In this document: positions 18,301 to 20,796 of the stretch, piece after piece
How positions within the stretch are numbered: position 1 is the stretch's first letter
How the letters are laid out: each line of letters starts with the position of its first letter
Source of the DNA: Stramenopiles sp. TOSAG23-2
Lineage: Eukaryota; Sar
Assembly: GCA_900128395.1 (NCBI GenBank)
Contig: LT649551.1
Span: 1 to 20,796, forward strand
DNA length: 20,796 nt
Reading direction: 5' to 3'
The notes under the pieces: generated by a model
Seen by the model: the letters and a program-made list of their open reading frames with translations, nothing else
What the model was told of the DNA's origin: nothing
Database searches by the model: none
Position numbers and translations under genes: made by a program

Positions 18301-19172
18301 ATATCAGTAACATAATTATGCAGTCCTTTAACCACTCTTAATAAATTACCGCTGTTCAAGTTCCAAACCCAAACATCAGTTCCACCACTACCAAAAATAT
18401 AATTACAATTTACAGGTGCATGTAATAACGTAATTGGTCTATCATGATCTTGCAATACGCGACGCATGATTATTTTAATCGCGCTGGCATTTGAAGCTGT
18501 CGCATACAATAATGGTGATGTCGGTGGTAAAATTTGTTGCTTTGCTGCCAATTTTGGATCATGGCTATCTTCTAAATTCCACACTTTTAAAGAAGTAGAT
18601 GTGGACGATGTTACCAACTCCTCGCGCTGTTGATGAAATGCTGCAGCGACGACAGGTGCAGTATGTGCATTAAATTGTAATAATAAGGACAAAGATGGAT
18701 GAAAAATTTTAACCACGGCTGGATCTACAAAACTATTTGCGCCTTTCGTACGTGGATCGCCACCAAAAACGCATATATACAAATCACGTCGTTCCGCATG
18801 CATTAAGGATACTACTAACGCTTCCATTGGTAGTGCATTATCACTATTATTGCTGTGATATTTATTATTATTATTATTATTATCGCTATTTGTTGATTGT
18901 GGAATTAAATTTATACGCTTCAACTCTTTTCTTAATGACCATAACCTTAAGCACGTACGATCAGCAGTCAACAAATGCTGCCTTTTGTTATTAAAGCATA
19001 TTGCATCAATCGTATTTACATGCCCTGGTAATTGATGCCTGACTATCATTGTACCAGAATTACCTTCTTGTTCAGGTGGTAAATGAGCCATTAAACGTAG
19101 TGGCCATATTGGATGCGATATTTGACTTTGTATGGATTCGATGCTTGTATTATTAATTGCTGCATCTTGCAT
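6321..19172 (-). CDS. Giant WD40 multidomain protein (4283 aa) with EF-hand-like repeats and PPC-like domain
   Basis: Residues 50 to about 1010 hold roughly ten WD40-type repeats, probably two propellers (for example LRLWSL at 75-80, LKVWNL at 195-200, GSADGYLMLWDV near 755, GEDGIIKVWSAW near 825, ASLDGTIMMWGA near 945). A disordered linker follows to about 1395, then a helical region at 1395-1900 (HEWHMKTYGL near 1715). Four diverged repeats of about 72 residues lie at 2395-2680, with an EF-hand-like loop at 2544-2555. An SRG-rich stretch is at 2780-2820, a very acidic Glu-rich region at 2930-3600 with an EQQ run, a basic segment after it, a PPC-like beta domain at 3914-4015 (KGDPDIYLS, VVGRYVVGVYS), and a charged, basic C-terminus. 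No signal peptide or membrane segment is seen, so it is probably intracellular. The architecture suggests a large scaffold, perhaps axonemal or cytoskeletal; that is inference. The start is ATG with A at -3, the stop is TAA, and no intron is needed over 12.85 kb. Confidence 0.9.
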   Translation of the reverse strand: MQDAAINNTSIESIQSQISHPIWPLRLMAHLPPEQEGNSGTMIVRHQLPGHVNTIDAICFNNKRQHLLTADRTCLRLWSLRKELKRINLIPQSTNSDNNNNNNKYHSNNSDNALPMEALVVSLMHAERRDLYICVFGGDPRTKGANSFVDPAVVKIFHPSLSLLLQFNAHTAPVVAAAFHQQREELVTSSTSTSLKVWNLEDSHDPKLAAKQQILPPTSPLLYATASNASAIKIIMRRVLQDHDRPITLLHAPVNCNYIFGSGGTDVWVWNLNSGNLLRVVKGLHNYVTDMITSLQYVVELNELTASYDDGVLATWLFLLPTEQHDKNENSITPHVKEVNDDDNNNNNNNNYNNDDREDYNPNAKPILCREFPSHRGRVNCAILSDDKFSLFSCGADGDVRHFDAIHGVELGRLPLASTFRVAFKQGTRRVYPPFAIVHSRINGPAGVKEVLFTVAGSSITIAEVQTQRWRFGISNDSILSINPMNKMNPTNNSSHLVILRENNQVNILDVQTGRVVVGSVPTERVNPKGGKAKKRMRASSSMSSLHGSSKFKNNSGRLNKGIAGLKSQTNTKGIGSRTNTNIHSDGKNINRFGNNLKAIGESSNLLQVVKMHWWEELNHSILGWSDGAVELFDPQRGGLRIRLLRDRERIAPVTSICVMHVPCRGGRNSAFRSGNRVASRTLRNIWDEDDDIEGNSSRKDPNLQIGGSCPSTELNGPWGGPVHYKKTVTQISENVRVEHEKNMAKFTVVTGSADGYLMLWDVVKSRMITSMQAHSGPIVDILEIPTLEQCEGALHPVVGKLFPPPLKKTVVSVGEDGIIKVWSAWRSGRLNQVAFFLAQPSSLNGKKDIGSGKNTASGNGKKRRAKVTSSIVLKGSNCLIVGYDNGSMQGWELQTELNANDKLQTGKDKVFLPFWSNQSHVKSVSAMCSPSNGDYFASASLDGTIMMWGAMLLEDVNLANIVLLRSFSINVPIRSINFIANDRVILASHVEGMTVLKANVRSGIAQRKLVIEHRKKKLVMLEENSSIQDSSKEDTKKEEIGQHGTVVATTQEESAKTEEKSESIVVETEKIPAEKSFPITGYVPYNDVVTSSPANDKIDSNVFQQQNSNIKQPTGYLKTTSDPLSRTAPTVSLSNDFQMANQLRQASIGGLERTKSMTEIPQLSKWGERHAAKSIPSNNPMPPGAMIHNAQNASVTLKSKPQIGWMNNNHSQIDKELQQEEVQQQSSGVLNNGITDSSLRRFSSSFKLNDSQGDNLEHYVYDEKNNITHNFSMEQEIERSLSTRGSNIRPFSTGDNSKLLDDNSMLQRLPFKHDRPGSREGIIKIVVSGTKESVEDVSIEGKVDNELSCINMKSQVPLEGTSMEDISKELSTELSNVKQHELPADPNSKEASKSNKYHVNLRVGLDPMAIAILREEFTKLCLPPQIKLKFEELPKVLEHVHIGIGGKNSNESPELWKLWNLHESIFKLKRSIPDAAVARMNEPTSNYQKQLMEERIGRTLVTFDDFLLVATAYVQYLKSNWEALVKMERKQKQNSQAIIKHNIRTVVEYNSIGEVKTHTRNIAVSKGISEGRMWREIEVRAKRAGIASKARFESLMQTPDVWDGGDSKGTLSITPKNRWCQHSQIAINTLSAFARQLSTLTKWPRLHPIYRKIHTKKLHHVMLSLENQALQGLKNLGENYVRPMPLRKVLKNITQIWKDKEAQDVVQDRHSQSRIQMPHFLHEWHMKTYGLIEIAGPKLIAFLESLLVYREVPACRMMARFAQVLVNQDQGGENDIISLLPLQEPSLELFCDAQQWIYSRSEFALNKETAPLINMLTEDSPEAVRLKTVHAGISNDATEILLVNTYRAVECARSMFSGPPDLLESIESHISSLPVVMDQGIHEYVECDCVLEAIVSVHRVWQEELKLQKNLMLQTITDQRPYSPKNSIVVAMPSSSNVNSGNKADADFMDGKSRVKSPILGNTDDKPTSGAVIGALKVLLDDFILCDKNTRVSKDESVIRNNTTGSGTLLEYNFAEVLRNSKLWSGSILSDRLLHNLSLSFKRFNGENKQQVNSGGSTLDANESVNNNNRNDNRVAYLEFWSQLYQYATVKESKYHGGFIVFTPKILEDMITVTEEDILIQNSLAGANGNVLDRSGSINSLQGNSALDEMPFNNRNSITGITSINVRSNKNRNSSNGMSKSTSNLIDDAQFSVTRGHGRGTRTAFLTLAEQIAKDNPETQSMTLNLENTTPSFLVSTHLKELSTVLKDPIEHASLVEKTSNELEIIASQAPFRTTRTDNTNYVHQLDHGTHDRTDKNTRYAPLTKHPASMSRAEIEESQEAMLRDFGRSLLKGDQPSLPPSRPISPINSSMLNEQSYSLEESSLMLNQQQHVVVTRRATTPAASLTRVATPSIKSALIKAIKGSSVFDTDQVEAAIRCVSRVNTMSQYFEILMSLLSNASPAEILTSIASDTANTDDLGDEELLRAKTIVRASFHFPAQARRAANAVLQTAITKAEVVAVCMTLISQSSSTDIIRASDLVLPTAVTRTLGNLAKENIFSALSNQNKNGWLTKEEVAKLGKIIAEASETSEGLEILRVTLEGNLMHMKSEDILSSSSARNESLDKQEQDLVLKTLKRAHRRGRIGKKELQISLQVVINAMTKAEVLAIMVSVIRGDDEIAILASAEKAETEVMSVTHAIRAASRHDTRGDDNHSSPDKKARAVSPGGLTIIDPPTLEEGIRPNTLAYKAPPSWKGAGKHHPPVSDVSDRLYPPSFREQPAHWDAAKAKRDKSPPVSPKSSLPSSRGKSRESSRGASRGQSRDSSIRVLSRGQVSRGGITTTSSKNNDLIVDEKGNIIEDKYFNDDSMQIIADQRVSTIGPAQKPIDPVENELLGIQKKREARGEMVEHLGSEYRKKKALKELAKKKSKMGIKSTSKESIKSMMMTKKRRRKARPGDSDDSFSEGSDVELNEVEEIDDEIEAVEEYLKNRDTVYSEKPESTGGDRAWTTRGTMGIPSEIPLQVVDSLQDKVIDDGIKDTSVTAVLEDGTSNDTDLERDEAKSQEKPRASIIIPMDSLVDDIFADDTLNISNVLDHIDGHLVEEDGEQDFNDHFIKEMALREEEEQRKKSDITNDESPTLKEATINVEEEKEKEKEAEKDENVTEEIKDPNRFDEVEEVETVNEVQTVVTEEKEELTTTDDTQFEKEDETKDEGANIEIENAIVEAKEKVIAPKEEKQKDDLIDKKEYEQAETPVEKGTEAPIVEIEKTFEATAESIATAVEEQKEDKNDKVVEQHEESTKEETDTNVAPEQKVSQVDQLKPSADVVKTDVEDTVQDTESNIVEEEKIEATKPIATPEKEEIEEPIVEPEKGNEIEQEQQEQQEQQEQQEQQEQQEQQEQQEQQEQEQQVVVVEKEVEPVVVEEEKQEEAITVKEKQHEEKEDKKKEEIVTENSKEEVEEDAKIDSTPIEEKAIEENDVSVEDTDALKKEESNETVEIETVPVEVNKEVIKPDEEKEEEIEETNEKDSNEKQGDSEGDHEDDEEVDGDSDEAEDVHELMEGEENALEQNDDDEGNDGENEDDEEDEEEEEAVEDSVEIVEEQSEEIPEKPVDLMENFSDQDSDAMDSDDDELSLGALLQIQQDALKAKRLADELAKLRADAKKNPKSESAADRNAAVKDMEKAMREAQQMDEKLQDLMYRRAERDSRRDARARKRRKPRKRNMAMDGLNPEYKLSFSDNLKFKPFQLMKGPSSVPQWDMDDAIDESDGPDSDEDGTEAELKKWRKEKEQAKNTQVTDSGAALSSSFLYETNPVQLPDGWEYGPPMVQTLHPLWKKWFKVKEKKMMSWTPLEIEEEEIDKEAKKLEEQKRANADDDDEEIFMTREKKRKLKKQRTTKLWSKLRAHTKTKWRMSRALRKTRMKNMADMVTIAHNSSHTDTIPFGETKNDEMSAYKYFAVDIMDMHSILTITLFAEKGDPDIYLSTTVLPTKTDHTWRAATVGKCRLVVYPNDGNFVVGRYVVGVYSKVPAKFKIEVDVTGGEYTSKSLDTVIMMTRKFNTIAEGFDRAEEKRIVHTPAPKPKTLTAEERAEEFLNKQHEAEVKIAKMKKEASIFIQKETRSTKKAVHALNKKLHESLTQAAFINAFYKELTKDGLDGFVLSESEESEVEEESEEEEIIVEVNTPSRSELMKAKQYQMDENISDVSDGELSSENEEEEKSPMYKSVQQIDPMRLWRPKFGLTPHEKTEYEKNHEEPKLMLPKQSFSDKRVAIEKKLRLKAELAMPKRTVYKTRKMGKSFKPKRSLTKF
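9012..9113. repeat. 9-bp minisatellite encoding EQQ repeats
   Basis: One TTGTTGTTC unit and one TTGTTC are followed by nine tandem 9-bp units: five TTGTTGTTC (9027-9071), then four TTGTTGCTC (9072-9107), then a final TTGTTC. On the minus strand this reads as a Glu-Gln-Gln repeat inside the acidic region of the giant protein. The block arrangement of the two variants points to recent slippage or unequal exchange. Confidence 0.95.
11133..11990 (-). repeat. Four diverged ~72-residue protein repeats in the giant protein
   Basis: Units lie at about residues 2395-2468, 2469-2537, 2538-2611 and 2612-2680 of the giant protein. Each has a first helix, a loop, a second helix of the type NAMTKAEVLAI (2638-2648) or TAITKAEVVAV (2491-2501), then a pattern like MxxLISxxSxxDIIxSA. 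The third unit carries NQNKNGWLTKEE (2544-2555), which fits an EF-hand loop with Asn at 1, 3 and 5, Gly at 6 and Glu at 12. The fourth keeps Gly-6, Ile-8 and Glu-12 (2622, 2624, 2628) but has Arg, His and Arg at 1, 3 and 5. The array is seen by eye; EF-hand ancestry is inferred. Confidence 0.65.
18128..18144. repeat. (ATT)n microsatellite coding Asn
   Basis: A pure ATT/TTA triplet run that encodes part of the Asn tract at about residues 344-351 of the giant protein, in a loop between WD40 blades. Confidence 0.75.
18862..18883. repeat. (ATT)n microsatellite coding Asn
   Basis: A pure TTA/ATT triplet run encoding the Asn tract near residues 98-103 of the giant protein, just after the first WD40 repeat. 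It probably forms a surface loop tolerant of length change. Confidence 0.75.
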
Positions 19173-19461
19173 TGTTATATTTTATCAGTGTTTTACTATT
19201 TATTTATTGACTTGCTGGTCCCTAGCTATTCTACGGGTGTTGCATGAATAGTTGAATATAATTGTAATGTGGATTAGTATTTGCTATAGATAGTGCGCAT
19301 TAATTATAGTTTGATGTTGGATTATTAGGATATATTATATAATTTATTTAGATCTAGACTATCAACGGTTTAATAAAAAAAAATTTTACAACTTCTTTTG
19401 GTGCTTTGGTTGCCAGCTGGCGCAATGGTATGTACCTTGTATATAATAGGAGGTAAATACA
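19173..19461. promoter_or_regulatory. Divergent intergenic region between the giant gene and the small downstream gene
   Basis: The DNA between the giant gene's ATG and the first plausible start or exon of the plus-strand gene. It is A/T-rich apart from a GC-rich patch at about 19400-19425 that contains the palindrome GCCAGCTGGC. No gene is visible in it. Both promoters are placed here by position only; the plus-strand regulatory region may extend further if 19462-19642 is untranslated. Confidence 0.55.
19411..19420. promoter_or_regulatory. TGCCAGCTGG motif, copy 2
   Basis: Identical to the 10-mer at 4493-4502. Here it is directly preceded by TTGGT (19406-19410) and followed by C, giving the perfect 10-bp palindrome GCCAGCTGGC at 19412-19421. 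It lies about 240 bp upstream of the giant gene's ATG, about the same distance as copy 1 from the TPR-DnaJ ATG (about 235 bp). Confidence 0.4.
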
Positions 19462-19642
19462 ATGCCCAGGATTTCACGATTTCACAGACGTGCACAGCAA
19501 AAAAGCACGTGCAGTTGTCTTATTACTAGATATACTGTATGTAGTGCTAGACGACAGCTAGAGCTAGCCTTCCTTGTGTTCTTCGAATGCAAAAACCACA
19601 TATACACACCTACTTCACAATGTGAACAAAATTATTACATTT
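19462..19642 (+). other. Candidate first exon of the small gene (coding or 5' UTR)
   Basis: Open from an ATG at 19462 with A at -3; it ends at a consensus 5' splice site. Its 60 codons plus one base join in frame with the downstream gene once the 80-nt intron is removed, which would give a 163-residue protein. The encoded peptide is basic and Cys-rich (MPRISRFHRRAQQKSTCSCL at its start), unlike the acidic downstream protein, so it may instead be untranslated leader. In-frame joining has a one-in-three chance of being accidental. Confidence 0.4.
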
Positions 19643-19722
19643 GTAAGTATCAACACATATCAATAATCAAAATAAGCAACAATAAATAATATTTAATAAA
19701 ATTAATACTTCTTATTCACCAG
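19643..19722 (+). other. Probable 80-nt spliceosomal intron
   Basis: It begins GTAAGTAT, matching the eukaryotic 5' splice consensus, is strongly A/T-rich, and ends with a pyrimidine-rich stretch and ACCAG two bases before the ATG at 19725. An alternative donor, GTAAAT at 19453, would remove a longer leader. Confidence 0.6.
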
Positions 19723-19724
19723 AT

Positions 19725-20033
19725 ATGAATAATATAAATAGTAACAGTAACAATAATGTAGTAGATGAAGAGAATAATACAGAGGATGTAGAAAATAATG
19801 TGTTAGAAGAAATTGTACAACCACAACATAGTGTGCTTGCGTTGAAACAGTATGCTCAGCATTTACAAGCTGTACAAGATGAAGCAGCTAGGAAACAAGT
19901 AGAGGGCAGTATCGAACGTAAACGTCTTGTATTAGCATTTAATAGTTCTGAAATAGATGAAGATGATCTCGCATTGAAGTTGAATGGTGATGAATCTTTG
20001 GAAACTGTACATACACTGAAGGCAAAGCTATAA
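19725..20033 (+). CDS. Small acidic-headed helical protein, 102 aa (unknown family)
   Basis: I do not recognise this protein. Residues 1 to about 32 are Asn/Glu/Asp-rich and probably disordered. Residues 35-80 form one or two amphipathic helices (SVLALKQYAQHLQAVQDEAA, then RKQVEGSIERKRLVLAF), followed by an acidic turn (SSEIDEDDLAL) and a short C-terminal helix ending in KAKL. Size and helical content fit a small subunit or adaptor in a complex. The ATG lies two bases after a probable 3' splice site, so a longer form starting at 19462 and spliced across 19643-19722 is possible. It is transcribed divergently from the giant WD40 gene and ends in TAA. Confidence 0.7.
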   Translation: MNNINSNSNNNVVDEENNTEDVENNVLEEIVQPQHSVLALKQYAQHLQAVQDEAARKQVEGSIERKRLVLAFNSSEIDEDDLALKLNGDESLETVHTLKAKL

Positions 20034-20420
20034 AACTATATTTTGTATTTTCTCTCGTCGTGTGATTATTATAGAGCCAATTTGTTTTAGGTTAAGGTTG
20101 TATTTATTATTTACCAATTTTATAGTCTAATAATTATATTATACTTCCTATTTTACCTATAGAGTTTTTGCAAAATCCTTAAATCCAATCGTGGTGTTAT
20201 CTTGTTTTTGATGATAGATTGAAATTTGAATAATGTTTATGCCAGAATGATAAATGACAAGAAGAATTATTGGATTAGCAACATTATGGAATACAATTCT
20301 CATTTAAAAAAAGAAAACAATTATTTCCAAGATATTTTCAGATATATATATATACATATATCATAATTACAACTATATATATATATTTGCATGTAACAAA
20401 ATCAATACAGCCACTCAAAT
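20034..20420. other. Intergenic region between two plus-strand genes, no gene seen
   Basis: These 387 bp are AT-rich, with (AT)n stretches at 20341-20362 and 20374-20386. An 8-bp inverted repeat, AATCCAAT (20182-20189) and ATTGGATT (20269-20276), could pair across about 79 nt, but no RNA family is recognisable. The segment ending in ATACAG just before 20411 could be a 3' splice site for the next gene's leader. Confidence 0.5.
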
Positions 20421-20796
20421 ATGGATAGCGATAGTGATGATGAATTAATGAATGTAGGTATCAACAGCCCAAACCGTAACGTTAGTAACTCACAACTTTC
20501 ATATAATAGTGATAGTTCAATTGAAAGTGATACTGAGGGTATCTATCGTGAAGATAGTATTGGTAATAGTCAATTACAACAATTATTAGACGAAGCTAAT
20601 GCTAGAAAAGCACAAAATGAATTGCTTGCAAAAGCATCTGATATTAAAAACAACGTTAAAAAACGAAAAATTGGTGACAGCGATGGTAGTATTGGTATCA
20701 AACTAACTATTAATCTTGGAGGAACCAATAATAGCGAGGAATCGAGGAAGAAATCGAGGCAAGAACAGTCACTTAAAGATACTGTCAATGCTATCG
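20421..20796 (+). CDS. Partial gene: low-complexity, probably nuclear protein (5' end only)
   Basis: Open from an ATG with A at -3 to the right edge of the window, giving 125 residues without a stop. The N-terminus is Ser/Asp-rich (MDSDSDDELMNVG). A short helix with IGNSQLQQLLDEANARKAQN lies at about 50-70. A basic KKRK cluster near residue 85 resembles a nuclear localisation signal, followed by GIKLTINLGG near 95-104 and a charged Ser/Lys/Arg/Glu region. I do not recognise the family. Composition suggests a chromatin or transcription-associated protein, but that is inference. The rest of the gene lies outside the window. Confidence 0.65.
   Translation, partial: MDSDSDDELMNVGINSPNRNVSNSQLSYNSDSSIESDTEGIYREDSIGNSQLQQLLDEANARKAQNELLAKASDIKNNVKKRKIGDSDGSIGIKLTINLGGTNNSEESRKKSRQEQSLKDTVNAI

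Noticed and set aside
19448-19464. AGGAGG eight bases before the ATG at 19462, like a bacterial ribosome binding site
   Set aside because: The surroundings are clearly eukaryotic nuclear and no other gene has such a sequence; taken as coincidence.
20182-20276. Possible snoRNA (inverted repeat plus TGATGA-like box near 20209)
   Set aside because: The C-box-like sequence lacks the required purine and no CTGA D box or convincing H/ACA layout follows.
20341-20362. GATATAT...ATATATC inverted repeat
   Set aside because: It is part of (AT)n simple sequence, where such pairing is trivial.

Overview
This window is nuclear DNA from a eukaryote, most likely an AT-rich, free-living-type protist; I cannot name the lineage. 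The evidence is a 12.9-kb uninterrupted reading frame for a giant multidomain WD40 protein, a TPR-DnaJ co-chaperone with long asparagine-rich tracts, A/T-rich intergenic DNA, an A at position -3 of most start codons, no bacterial-type operons, and one intron candidate with a textbook GTAAGT...CAG pair. All complete genes end in TAA, and no frame requires reassigned stop codons. Genes are tightly packed, with gaps of about 540, 64, 550 and 390 bp.

Layout. Positions 1-248 are AT-rich 3' flank. A DNAJC7-like TPR/J-domain protein lies on the minus strand (249-4259). A 541-bp divergent promoter region separates it from a plus-strand coiled-coil protein (4801-6256) whose reading frame is broken by a single +1 shift near 5762-5775. 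That gene converges, with only 64 bp between stop codons, on the giant minus-strand gene (6321-19172, 4283 residues). A second divergent region (19173 to about 19720) leads to a small plus-strand gene (19725-20033) that probably has an upstream exon and an 80-nt intron. A partial plus-strand gene for an acidic/basic, probably nuclear, protein runs off the right edge (20421-20796).

How the genes relate. There is no evidence for a single pathway. The giant protein (WD40 propellers, helical modules, an EF-hand-like tandem array, a long Glu-rich stretch and a C-terminal PPC-like beta domain) and the basic-headed coiled-coil protein both look structural; a cytoskeletal or axonemal role is a reasonable but unproven inference. 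The TPR-DnaJ protein is a cytosolic or nuclear Hsp70/Hsp90 co-chaperone with unusual FG-like motifs. The two divergent promoter regions share a GC-rich 10-mer, TGCCAGCTGG, not seen by eye elsewhere in the window.

Most notable: (1) an array of four diverged repeats of about 72 residues in the giant protein (11133-11990), in which one unit keeps an EF-hand-like loop and another keeps only its skeleton; (2) the +1 frame break in the coiled-coil gene; (3) the shared motif in the two divergent promoters; (4) FG-nucleoporin-like motifs in the DnaJ co-chaperone. I found no mobile element, viral gene, CRISPR array or defence system.
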